From Verrucomicrobiales bacterium (lineage in GTDB: Bacteria > Verrucomicrobiota > Verrucomicrobiia > Limisphaerales > JAQGOY01), in NCBI GenBank assembly GCA_028293375.1, contig JAQGOY010000196.1, positions 1 to 34,955 on the forward strand: 34,955 nt of DNA, given 5' to 3'. The notes under the pieces were generated by a model. It saw only the letters and a list, made by a program, of their open reading frames with translations. It was not told where the DNA came from and searched no databases. Positions 7,098-15,306 of the stretch are shown here, one piece after another. The translations under genes were made by a program, and so were the position numbers. How positions within the stretch are numbered: the stretch's first letter is position 1; every line of letters begins with the position of its first letter.

Positions 7098-8846
7098 ATG
7101 AAAATCCGGATGGCAATCAGCGGTATTCTTTTGGGGCTTCTCATTCTTCCCCTTTCACTCTATGCGCAGCAAGTGCCGGTGGTGGAGAAGCATCTTTCCA
7201 ACGGGATGAAACTTCTTTTGTTGCAAAGAAAAGATGAACCGACGGTGTCGGGCGGGTTTGTGGCGCATGTAGGGAGTTCCAACGAGCGGGAAGGAATCAC
7301 CGGGATAGCTCACTTGTTTGAACACATGATGTTCAAAGGAACGCCGACGATTGGCACGAAGGATTACAAAAAGGACCTGCAAATCATCCAGGAACAGGAA
7401 AAGGTCCGGGACGAAATGCGGGAGGAGGAGAAAAAAACTCGCGATGCTTATCGCAAGGGGTTGATAGAAGATCCAGCCAAGTTCGAAAACCAGACCGATA
7501 CATGGCGTGAACTGGAGAAGAAATTCAAGGACCTGATAGCCCAGCAGCGCGAAGTGCAGGTCAAGAACGAGTTCGACAAAATTTATACCTCGAATGGCGG
7601 CTCGGGGATGAATGCTTACACCAGCCAGGACATGACTGCCTACTTTATCACGGTTCCTGCGAACAAGCTCGAATTGTGGATGTGGATGGAATCCGGCCGT
7701 TTGTTCCAGCCCGTGTTTCGTGAATTCTACGCGGAACGTGATGTCGTATTCGAGGAACGCCGGATGAGAACCGATTCCACTCCCCTCGGTAAATTTGCAG
7801 AACAATTTGAAGCCTTGTTTTGGGAGTCGCACCCCTACCACTGGCCTGTGATTGGATGGCCATCGGATATCCCCGCCATATCAAAAGCGCAGGCGGACGA
7901 ATTTTATGGAATCTATTACGCTCCGCAAAACATTACCTTGGTACTGGTAGGGAATTTTGATCCAGAGCAGGCAACGACAATGGCTGAAAAATACTTTGGA
8001 AGAATCCCCAAGGGAAAGAAAGAGGCGCCAGACGTGGTAACATTGGAAGTCGGGCAGATGGCAGAGAAACGGATGTATGCAGAAGCGGAAACCAATCCCC
8101 AGGTGGACATCAACTGGCACACGGTAGGTTTTGGCCACAAAGACTCTTATACTCTGGGCGTTTTGGCTCAAATCCTAAGCACCCGCACGGGGCGACTGTA
8201 CAAAGGCATGGTTTTGGGCTCGAAAGTTTCGACCGAAACATGGGCACAGCAAGAATCGATGAAATGGTCAGGCTTTTTCAACATGGGAGGGGAGGCAAGC
8301 GAAGGAAAGACTCCTGAAGAGGTGGAGCAAGCCATTTACGCTGAGCTGGAGAAATTGAAAAAATCGGATGTTCCGAGCGAAGAATTGCAGAAGGTTAAAA
8401 ACAACTTCGCGGCCAACGAATATCGCAAGCTTGGTTCCAACAACCCAATTCTCATGCAGTTGTTGCATTATGATGGCCTTGGCAATTGGAAGGAAATCAA
8501 CGAAGCCAACAAAAAATATCAGGAAGTAACAGCGTCGGATATCAAAGCTGCTGCAAACAAATACTTTACGAAAGAGAACAGAACGGTGGGGATCTATACA
8601 CGCAAGGGCGTGGTGGCCGGAAAGGGTGAGGCAGATAATGGACCCGCAGGGTTAAACAGCCAGCAAAAGCAGAATTTGAAACAATTGAATGAGCAACTTG
8701 CCAAAGAAACAGACACCAAACAAATGAAGACCATGCTCGAAAGAATGGAAAGCGAGGCAGGAAAAGTTCCACCTGATCAAAAGGCGTTCATGGAAGCGGT
8801 CAAAGCTGTGATCGAAGCTAGAATTTCAACACTGGAGAAGAAATAA
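7098..8846 (+). CDS. Secreted M16-family zinc peptidase (catalytic partner)
   Basis: The 582-aa protein has a signal peptide (residues 1-24, ending LYAQQ) and two M16 peptidase halves. The inverted zinc motif HLFEH is at 72-76, with the downstream glutamate in VFEERR near 219-220, so the active site looks complete. Between them is a long charged helical insertion (about residues 88-158, rich in Glu, Lys and Arg) that many short M16 proteins lack. The second half begins near ISKAQADEFYGIYYAPQNITLVLVGNF and ends in a Lys/Glu-rich tail. Such peptidases cleave peptides in the periplasm, usually as a dimer with an inactive homologue. The gene for that partner starts one base after this stop (8848), so the pair is cotranscribed and probably forms the complex. 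Confidence 0.92.
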   Translation: MKIRMAISGILLGLLILPLSLYAQQVPVVEKHLSNGMKLLLLQRKDEPTVSGGFVAHVGSSNEREGITGIAHLFEHMMFKGTPTIGTKDYKKDLQIIQEQEKVRDEMREEEKKTRDAYRKGLIEDPAKFENQTDTWRELEKKFKDLIAQQREVQVKNEFDKIYTSNGGSGMNAYTSQDMTAYFITVPANKLELWMWMESGRLFQPVFREFYAERDVVFEERRMRTDSTPLGKFAEQFEALFWESHPYHWPVIGWPSDIPAISKAQADEFYGIYYAPQNITLVLVGNFDPEQATTMAEKYFGRIPKGKKEAPDVVTLEVGQMAEKRMYAEAETNPQVDINWHTVGFGHKDSYTLGVLAQILSTRTGRLYKGMVLGSKVSTETWAQQESMKWSGFFNMGGEASEGKTPEEVEQAIYAELEKLKKSDVPSEELQKVKNNFAANEYRKLGSNNPILMQLLHYDGLGNWKEINEANKKYQEVTASDIKAAANKYFTKENRTVGIYTRKGVVAGKGEADNGPAGLNSQQKQNLKQLNEQLAKETDTKQMKTMLERMESEAGKVPPDQKAFMEAVKAVIEARISTLEKK

Positions 8847-8847
8847 G

Positions 8848-10347
8848 ATGAACAACCGATTATCGCTTCCCCTGGCGGTCGCCCTGCTGGTCAACTTCTC
8901 GCCTGTTCTGCAGGCGGCGGACACTGGAATTCCTGCCCGTCCAGAGGAACTGAAATACCCTGCCCTTAAATACGAGGTGCCGAACCAGGCTGACTATCGT
9001 GTCACGCTAAAATCGGGTCCCGTTGCTTATCTCGTTCCTGACAAGGAAAGACCTCTGGTCAACATTTCGATCCTTGTTCGCACCGGGGACTACCTTGTGC
9101 CAGTTGGCAAGGAAGGGCTGGCTCAAATTACAGGTTATTTGCTCGCGCGCGGGGGGACAAAATCCAAGACAGCTGAAGAAATGGAAGAGAGACTGGCTTT
9201 TCTGGCTGCACATTTGAACTCCGGCGTCGGCGAAAATCAAGGTTCCGTCAGTTTGGAACTTTTATCCAAGGACGTGGATGAAGGAGTTGGCATTTTAAAG
9301 GAGGTCCTGACCGCGCCCCGGTTTCAGGATGATAAAATTGCACTTTACAAGGACCAGACTCTGCAGGTGATGAAACAAAGGAATGATGATTCGTCCGATA
9401 TTGAAGGCCGCGAGAAAGAATTCCTGGCCTACGGCGAAAACTTTTGGGCGAACCGGCAGACGACCGCTGCTTCACTCGACTCCATCAGCAAAGTCGATAT
9501 CGAGCAGTTTCATAAGAAATGGTTTCATCCCGCAAACTTCATTGTATCTGTGAACGGAGATTTTGACCGCGAAGCGATGACTCAAAAACTGGAGAAACTA
9601 TTTTCCGACTGGCCGTTTCAGGGGGAGAAACCAGGCCCCATTCCAACCGACACCCAATTTGCAAAACCAGGAGTCTATGTGGTGGACAAGGAAGTGAACC
9701 AGGGGCGAGTCTCCATCATGTTGCCCGGAATCAAGAGGGATAATCCCGATTTCTTTCCGATCATCATCATGAATGATGTGCTGGGTGGGGGCGGATTTAC
9801 CTCCCATATCATGAATCGAGTCCGAAGTGACGAGGGGTTGGCCTACTCTGCGGGATCAAGTTTTCCCGGAGGAATCTATTATCCATTGACCTTCACAGCG
9901 GGGTTTCAATCGAAGTCGAGAACGGTTGCCTACGCTGTTTCCATTGTGCTGGACGAGATGAAAAAGATGGGCTCAACAACACCAGACAACGAGGAATTGA
10001 GCACAAGCAAGAATGGAATCATCGACAGGTTTCCAAGAAATTTCGCCACCAAAGGTCAAATTGCAGCCACTTTTGCCCAGGACGAATATACCGGGAGGTA
10101 TGCCCAAAATCCGGAATTTTGGAAAAATTATCGTAAGAATGTTGAAGCAGTATCCACGGAAGATGTTCAGCGGGTGGCAAAGAAATATTTAACCGAGGAC
10201 AATCTGGCTATACTCATCGTCGGCGACAAAAAGGAAATTTTGGCCGGCCACCCCAATTACAAGGCGTCCCTAAAAGAAATAGCAAAGGACAAGATCGTGG
10301 ATGTCCCGCTGAGAGATCCTTTGACGATGAAACCAATCACGAAATAA
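8848..10347 (+). CDS. Secreted M16-family protein lacking the zinc motif (non-catalytic partner)
   Basis: The 499-aa protein has a signal peptide (ending near VLQAADT) and the M16 fold. Where HxxEH should stand, the sequence reads GLAQITGYLLARGGT, so there are no zinc ligands and no catalytic glutamate. The C-terminal half keeps the substrate-side motif MNRVRSDEGLAYSAG, which in M16B dimers supplies Arg and Tyr to the partner's active site. This is the usual division of labour in alpha/beta processing peptidases and in bacterial M16B pairs. Spacing to the catalytic gene is one base, implying cotranscription and roughly equal expression. No strong terminator was found after it. Confidence 0.9.
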   Translation: MNNRLSLPLAVALLVNFSPVLQAADTGIPARPEELKYPALKYEVPNQADYRVTLKSGPVAYLVPDKERPLVNISILVRTGDYLVPVGKEGLAQITGYLLARGGTKSKTAEEMEERLAFLAAHLNSGVGENQGSVSLELLSKDVDEGVGILKEVLTAPRFQDDKIALYKDQTLQVMKQRNDDSSDIEGREKEFLAYGENFWANRQTTAASLDSISKVDIEQFHKKWFHPANFIVSVNGDFDREAMTQKLEKLFSDWPFQGEKPGPIPTDTQFAKPGVYVVDKEVNQGRVSIMLPGIKRDNPDFFPIIIMNDVLGGGGFTSHIMNRVRSDEGLAYSAGSSFPGGIYYPLTFTAGFQSKSRTVAYAVSIVLDEMKKMGSTTPDNEELSTSKNGIIDRFPRNFATKGQIAATFAQDEYTGRYAQNPEFWKNYRKNVEAVSTEDVQRVAKKYLTEDNLAILIVGDKKEILAGHPNYKASLKEIAKDKIVDVPLRDPLTMKPITK

Positions 10348-10476
10348 ATTGGGCTCCAACTGACCTCTAAAATGTCCAATATGCCCCAAATTAATGGGGT
10401 TTCACCACAATAGACCCAATTACAGAACGGGTTTATGTAGAGTAATCATTCCTGCCCTCGGTCAGGTAACCATCAT

Positions 10477-12741
10477 ATGTCTCCTGGAAAAGCTAGTCGA
10501 AACGGCGCCACGGTTTTTCTGTGGATCGTATGCACGATTGCGCAGATAACGTCGGCAGCTGACGTAACGAACGCTCTACTTAACGGTCGGGAGACAGCTA
10601 AAATGGTGGAGCGACTGGAACAGGTGCATCAAAACGTCGATGCTGCATCAACCATCTTTGAATCGGCGAGGCGAGTGCCGTTTTTTCGCGAAAAATACAA
10701 GGCAGCGGTCAAACCTCGAGACAAATTTGCCACCGGTTCGGCATACGGGCTGGAACTGCTAAACAATGGGCAATCATTGGAAGCCATCGAACAATTTGAG
10801 GCGCTCGAGCAGTTGGCAACCACGTCAAAAACATCGGCAGATCCGAAATCGCTGGAACAGCTGCGATTCTATCTAGCCCTCGCTCATTTTCGTTTGGGAG
10901 AGCAGCAAAATTGCCTTTCCAACCACAATGCCGATTCGTGCCTTTTGCCCATTCGCGGCGCCGGCTTTCATATCAATCCCGCCGGATCGCGTAAATCGAT
11001 CGAAATCCTGACCAACCTCCTAAACCTGGATCCCGACAATTTATCGGCTCGCTGGATATTAAACGTGGCAAGCATGACGGTGGGAGATTACCCGGAAAAA
11101 GTTCCAGCCAAATGGTTAATCGACCCGAAAGTTTTCGAGTCACAATATTCTCTTCCGCGTTTCACGGATGTGGCGGCTGGAATAGGACTGGGCGGAATGA
11201 CCCTTGCAGGTGGTGTTGTGGCCGATGATTTCGACAACGACGGTTTCCTGGATTTGCTGATATCCGAATGGTCAACCCATGGACAGCTGCATTTTTATCA
11301 TAATAACGGCGATGGAACGTTTACAGACCGAACAAAGGAGGCAGGGCTCATCGGTCTCTACGGAGGCCTGAACATGGTGCAGGCGGACTATAACAACGAC
11401 GGGCTGGTGGATGTCTTTATTTTGCGCGGGGCCTGGCGCCGGGAAGATGGCAAACATCCCAATTCGCTGCTGAAAAACAAAGGAAACGGAACATTTGAGG
11501 ATGTGACTGAATCGGCTGGGTTGTTAAGTTTTCACCCCACGCAAACAGCGGTTTGGCTGGATTTTAACAATGATGGATTGATCGATCTGTTTATAGGGAA
11601 TGAATCGGGTCCAGGAGTGCATCCCTGCGAACTGTATCGAAACAATGGAGATGGGACGTTTACGGAGTGCGCCAGGGAAAATGGAGTGGATGCCGTGGGT
11701 TTTGTCAAAGGAGTGGGAAGTGCAGATTATAATGGGGATGGACGTCCAGACCTCTATCTTTCCATCCTGAACGGCAACAACATATTATTTAGAAACGATG
11801 GGGCTGCTTCTGGTGGGAAGGAAAAAACAGGTCGCTGGAAGTTTACCAACGTGGCGAAAGAAGCAGGAGTCATTGAGCCGTTGAATAGCTTTCCGACGTG
11901 GTTTTTTGATTACGATAACGATGGATGGCCGGACCTCATGGTCAGTGGCTACCATGTGGTTCAAGGGGTAGGAGACGTTGCTGCCGATTACCTGGGGTTG
12001 CCGCACGAGGCAGAGCGGGCGCGGTTATTCCACAACAATAAAGATGGCACGTTCAAGGATGTCACCAAGGAGATGGGGCTGTATAAGGTGATTCATGCCA
12101 TGGGGGCTAATTTCGGTGATTTAGACAACGACGGCTACCCCGATTTTTATTTTGGAACGGGCGATCCGGCGTTATCCATGGTTATTCCCAACCGCATGTT
12201 TCGAAACGATGGTGGAACTAATTTCCAGGAGGTGACGACGGCGGGAGGATTCGGTCATTTACAAAAAGGCCACGCGGTGGCTTTTGCCGATCTTGATAAT
12301 GACGGCGACCAGGACGTGTTTATCGTGGTGGGAGGGGCCGTGAGCGGCGATACGTTTACCGACGCATTGTTTGAAAACCCAGGCAACACGAATGGCTGGA
12401 TCTATTTACAATTGGAAGGGAAGCAAAGCAACCGCTCGGCGATAGGAGCAAAGATCAAACTAAGCCTCGAGGATGATGGGAAAAAACGAGAGATTTATCA
12501 TACCATTGGAAGCGGCGGAAGTTTTGGAGCCAATCCGTTGCGTGCAGAAATCGGGATCGGTATGGCCTCGACAGTGGACATAGAAATTACATGGCCGGCG
12601 AGTGGCATAAAACAACAGTTTCTGGGTGTGGAAACGCGACACCTTTACCAGGTCAAAGAAGACAGTGACAAAATAGTGCTGACGCCCATGAAGTCCTTCA
12701 CCTTTAAAAAGGGGATGGCCGGCCACGTTCATCATCATTGA
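10477..12741 (+). CDS. Exported TPR / FG-GAP (VCBS) / UnbV-ASPIC repeat protein (CRTAC1-like)
   Basis: The 754-aa protein has an N-terminal hydrophobic export signal (TVFLWIVCTIAQITSA). A helical TPR-like region follows (about 70-200), with LNLDPDNLSARWILNVASM as one repeat. The core has seven FG-GAP/VCBS units, each with a calcium-type loop: DFDNDGFLD, DYNNDGLVD, DFNNDGLID, DYNGDGRPD, DYDNDGWPD, DLDNDGYPD and DLDNDGDQD. Seven loops suggest a seven-bladed propeller. The C-terminal part (about 640-735) is the UnbV/ASPIC domain, recognisable by SAIGAKIKLSL and IEITWPASGIKQQF. The family is abundant in Planctomycetes, Verrucomicrobia and Acidobacteria and is thought to act outside the cytoplasm; the ligand is unknown. 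The extreme C-terminus, GHVHHH, is a natural His cluster that could bind metal. Confidence 0.9.
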   Translation: MSPGKASRNGATVFLWIVCTIAQITSAADVTNALLNGRETAKMVERLEQVHQNVDAASTIFESARRVPFFREKYKAAVKPRDKFATGSAYGLELLNNGQSLEAIEQFEALEQLATTSKTSADPKSLEQLRFYLALAHFRLGEQQNCLSNHNADSCLLPIRGAGFHINPAGSRKSIEILTNLLNLDPDNLSARWILNVASMTVGDYPEKVPAKWLIDPKVFESQYSLPRFTDVAAGIGLGGMTLAGGVVADDFDNDGFLDLLISEWSTHGQLHFYHNNGDGTFTDRTKEAGLIGLYGGLNMVQADYNNDGLVDVFILRGAWRREDGKHPNSLLKNKGNGTFEDVTESAGLLSFHPTQTAVWLDFNNDGLIDLFIGNESGPGVHPCELYRNNGDGTFTECARENGVDAVGFVKGVGSADYNGDGRPDLYLSILNGNNILFRNDGAASGGKEKTGRWKFTNVAKEAGVIEPLNSFPTWFFDYDNDGWPDLMVSGYHVVQGVGDVAADYLGLPHEAERARLFHNNKDGTFKDVTKEMGLYKVIHAMGANFGDLDNDGYPDFYFGTGDPALSMVIPNRMFRNDGGTNFQEVTTAGGFGHLQKGHAVAFADLDNDGDQDVFIVVGGAVSGDTFTDALFENPGNTNGWIYLQLEGKQSNRSAIGAKIKLSLEDDGKKREIYHTIGSGGSFGANPLRAEIGIGMASTVDIEITWPASGIKQQFLGVETRHLYQVKEDSDKIVLTPMKSFTFKKGMAGHVHHH

Positions 12742-12794
12742 GCCGGAGTTCGATTTAGCCTGTTCAACCTTTAGGATGATGATAAAAAGCAGGC

Positions 12795-13448
12795 GTGACA
12801 TCCGACCAAACATTGGCTGATTACTATGCCCGCCGGGCTGAGGAATACGAGTCCATCTATGCGAAGCCTGAACGGCAGGTGGAACTCGAGAAATTGCGAA
12901 AGCATCTTCGATCCCGGTTTGCAGGAGAAAAAGTTTTGGAAGTGGCCTGTGGTACCGGGTATTGGACGGAGGTTATTTCACAATCTGCAAAGTCGGTGGT
13001 AGCGTTGGATATCAATGACGAGGTTCTGGAGGTGGCACGGCGAAAAAGTTTTTCCGATGTCAAACCGCATTTTGAAATAGCAGATGCTTACAGGCTGCCA
13101 AAAAGCAGAGGAGAATTTACTGGAGGGCTGAGCGCATTTTGGTGGTCGCACGTGCCCAAGGCCCGATTGAATCAATTCCTCGCAGGATTCCATGAAAGCG
13201 TTGGTTCGTGCTCTAAAATTACTTTTGTCGACAATCGCTATGTGGAAGGAAGCAGCACAGTTATCTCGAGAATCGACGCCTCGGGAGACACCTTCCAGAT
13301 GAGAAAGTTGAAAGACGGGTCACTGCACGAAGTGCTAAAAAACTTCCCGACGCGTGAGGAATTGATTAATGCGGTATCGGCTGATGCGGTTGAGATATCG
13401 GTAAATTTGCTGGAATATTATTGGTTACTCGAATACCGATTGAAATAA
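12795..13448 (+). CDS. Class I SAM-dependent methyltransferase
   Basis: The 217-aa protein is a small Rossmann methyltransferase. Motif I is VLEVACGTGYWTEV (47-60), and the acidic residue that binds the SAM ribose is D72 in VVALDIN. Motif II/III is near PHFEIADAYRLP, and the segment FTGGLSAFWWSHVPKARLNQFL takes the place of motif IV. The N-terminal YYARRAEEYESIY is typical of the Methyltransf_25/11 group. The substrate is unknown. It starts at GTG 12795 with an AGGATGATGAT upstream, and an ATG start giving the same N-terminus is not available. It lies 53 bases after the UnbV protein in the same direction and could be cotranscribed. Its stop is convergent with and almost touching the next minus-strand gene. 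Confidence 0.85.
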   Translation: MTSDQTLADYYARRAEEYESIYAKPERQVELEKLRKHLRSRFAGEKVLEVACGTGYWTEVISQSAKSVVALDINDEVLEVARRKSFSDVKPHFEIADAYRLPKSRGEFTGGLSAFWWSHVPKARLNQFLAGFHESVGSCSKITFVDNRYVEGSSTVISRIDASGDTFQMRKLKDGSLHEVLKNFPTREELINAVSADAVEISVNLLEYYWLLEYRLK

Positions 13449-13449
13449 T

Positions 13450-14556
13450 CTACTTTGGAGTTTTTAGAACCGCGCCTACGAATTCCGCCCATTTCCCCTC
13501 TGGCTCCCAAACTCTGTTCATCAGTTCCTTCGCTTTGTCAGGAGAGCAAAGCCCATTTCGGCGGTGATAGAGATACATGAATGCGGACACACGCATATTG
13601 GCTGCGCAATGAATGAATGTGCGTTTGCCTTCCACGCTTTGGAGGATGCTTTCAAAGAGATAATAATCCCTGGGATTGGGCTCGCCGAACTGAACTGGAA
13701 TGTGGAAATAGGCCATGCCGTGCCGGGTTACGAGTTCACCTTCGTTGGGAATGGCATTGTCTGAATTTGGTAATGCCAGGTTAATTACCACTTCGACCTG
13801 GTCATGAGCCAGTGCTGAAAAATGTTCCGCACCGGGCATCCCGCCCGTTAGATGACGGTCACTGATCTGCACAAAATTCCTAATGCTGGAGATTGTCTTC
13901 CGCAGTGTAATTTCAGATGGAAAGAGGCCAGCAAGAAATTCGACGAGCTCTGTTTTAGAGTTTGATTCCAGTATTGGTTCGCCAGGTACACAATAACCGA
14001 AGCCCGGACCAAATGCTTTTCCATTGACGACGCAGGCGTCGGTTCCTGCCGTTTCGATTTGGTTCCTTGCCCTGGCCAGAGCCTCGTTGCGGCTTCCCGA
14101 AAGCTCATACTTCCACCCGACAATCATCGCCGACGGGAACATTGGGCGGAGGAGGGGAAGCACCTTCAGTGAGGGTTCGAGTTCAAGAATGATACTGCCC
14201 GCATTTGTTGGAATTTTTTCTGATTTAACCGATTGACCAGCTTCATTATTGATCGATTTTACTTTGTAGTCGCAAAGTGCCGCCACGTGAAAAATGGCGC
14301 TGATATGGTTCTCCTTGGCTGCCTTTTTAAAAAGTTCAAGAAGATCATCATTCGTATCGAACGTTTGGACATCGACGCCCCCCTGCGGATGCGGCCAGGT
14401 TGCGCCGCTTCCTTTATAACAAATTACTTCGAGGTTTCGTGAGGCCAATCTCTCGGCCAAAAGTACTCCGAGCTGGCCGGTCGACATATTAGTCAGTCGC
14501 CGGACATCATCAATTCGCTCAAAGCCGGGGCCGCAGGTGACGATGACTTTTTTCAT
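13450..14556 (-). CDS. Fusion of a CoaB-like (DFP) domain with a DUF442-type phosphatase-like domain
   Basis: The 368-aa protein has two recognisable halves. Residues 1-212 match the DNA/pantothenate-metabolism flavoprotein C-terminal domain, i.e. phosphopantothenoylcysteine synthetase (CoaB). The signs are VTCGPGFERIDDVRRLTNMSTGQ, HVAALCDYKV, a lysine segment SEKIP, and GWKYE...NQIETAGTDACVVN. Residues ~222-368 look like the tyrosine-phosphatase superfamily, DUF442 branch: ISDRHLTGGMPG near the start and the loop HCAANMR, with C317-x4-R322. The usual CoaC half is missing. I do not know this combination as a standard CoA enzyme. The DFP half may have kept ligand binding while the phosphatase half acts on a phosphorylated product, but that is speculation. 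A GGAGGG precedes the ATG at 14556. The flavodoxin-like gene ends 7 bases upstream, so both are one operon. Confidence 0.8.
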   Translation of the reverse strand: MKKVIVTCGPGFERIDDVRRLTNMSTGQLGVLLAERLASRNLEVICYKGSGATWPHPQGGVDVQTFDTNDDLLELFKKAAKENHISAIFHVAALCDYKVKSINNEAGQSVKSEKIPTNAGSIILELEPSLKVLPLLRPMFPSAMIVGWKYELSGSRNEALARARNQIETAGTDACVVNGKAFGPGFGYCVPGEPILESNSKTELVEFLAGLFPSEITLRKTISSIRNFVQISDRHLTGGMPGAEHFSALAHDQVEVVINLALPNSDNAIPNEGELVTRHGMAYFHIPVQFGEPNPRDYYLFESILQSVEGKRTFIHCAANMRVSAFMYLYHRRNGLCSPDKAKELMNRVWEPEGKWAEFVGAVLKTPK

Positions 14557-14563
14557 CAATTGT

Positions 14564-15124
14564 TTACCCTCCAGGTTTCATCCGGGTAGACATTTTGTTG
14601 GAGGGATGCTCTTCCTTTCGACCATCGACGTAAACCGCTGTCCATTCCGCCAGGCGTCTCCCTAAAATTCGGCACGCTTCCTGGACCTCCTCAGCGCGCG
14701 GCTCTTTTGCCGCTACCGCTCCATAATGAAGCGTGGTCATTTTCGAGGCATAATCCGTCACTCCAAAAACCAGAAAACCAAAATTAATGAGAACTGTCAA
14801 AATGGACTGACAGGCCAGCTCCATCCCGCCGCCCCAGCCCCCGGCGGAACTAAAGGCGCAGGCGATCTTGCCGTCCACCTGCATCCAGTGTGGTCCCATG
14901 GTTTCGTCCCAAAATCGTTTCATTTTCCATGAAAGAAGTCCCATGTTCGTGGGGCTGCCTACCGCAATCCCATCGCACCAAATGACATCACTGGCGGCTG
15001 CTTCTTCGAGTGATTTGCATCTGACCTCGGTGTTGGAAATCAAAGCGGCTCCCTCCGCAACATGGCGTGCCATGTTGGCGACATTACCGGTTTTGGAGTC
15101 ATACAGAACAAGAACCCTGCTCAT
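14564..15124 (-). CDS. Flavodoxin-like FMN protein (WrbA/NAD(P)H-quinone reductase type)
   Basis: The 186-aa protein is a flavodoxin fold. The phosphate loop is LYDSKTGNVANMA at the N-terminus. SPTNMGLLSWKMKRFWD and SSAGGWGGGMELACQS match the FMN-binding loops of the WrbA/flavodoxin_5 group, and the length is normal. It probably carries FMN and either transfers electrons or reduces quinones. The frame continues upstream to 15322, but that extension has no family similarity. The ATG at 15124 follows GGCAAGG at a suitable distance. It is the first gene of a two-gene unit with the CoaB-phosphatase fusion, with a gap of seven bases. The partner being a DFP-like domain, from a family that normally includes an FMN decarboxylase, makes the pairing worth noting. 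Confidence 0.87.
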   Translation of the reverse strand: MSRVLVLYDSKTGNVANMARHVAEGAALISNTEVRCKSLEEAAASDVIWCDGIAVGSPTNMGLLSWKMKRFWDETMGPHWMQVDGKIACAFSSAGGWGGGMELACQSILTVLINFGFLVFGVTDYASKMTTLHYGAVAAKEPRAEEVQEACRILGRRLAEWTAVYVDGRKEEHPSNKMSTRMKPGG

Positions 15125-15306
15125 GGATGTGACCTTGCCAAAACAGGGGGTGAATTCAAGCCGCGAAATTCCCAGCAATTTTTTGTTTCGGTAGCAGGAT
15201 GCAGGATTGACGGAATCGAATCCCTTCTGGATTCTATCGCGGTCATGGTATGAGACTACAAGTATGAGATATGGTTTCTGGCAGCGATCCAGTGTCGGTT
15301 TGAAGA

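Noticed and set aside
10347-10421. Possible terminator after the M16 pair (AATTGGG/CCCAATT with an inner CCCC/GGGG)
   Set aside because: The arms are far apart, the inner stem is only four pairs and no T-run follows, so it does not qualify as an intrinsic terminator.
15218-15234. GAATCC/GGATTC hairpin between the flavodoxin and DUF418 genes
   Set aside because: Only six pairs with a five-base loop and no T-run; it fits chance pairing in a promoter region and has no clear link to either gene.
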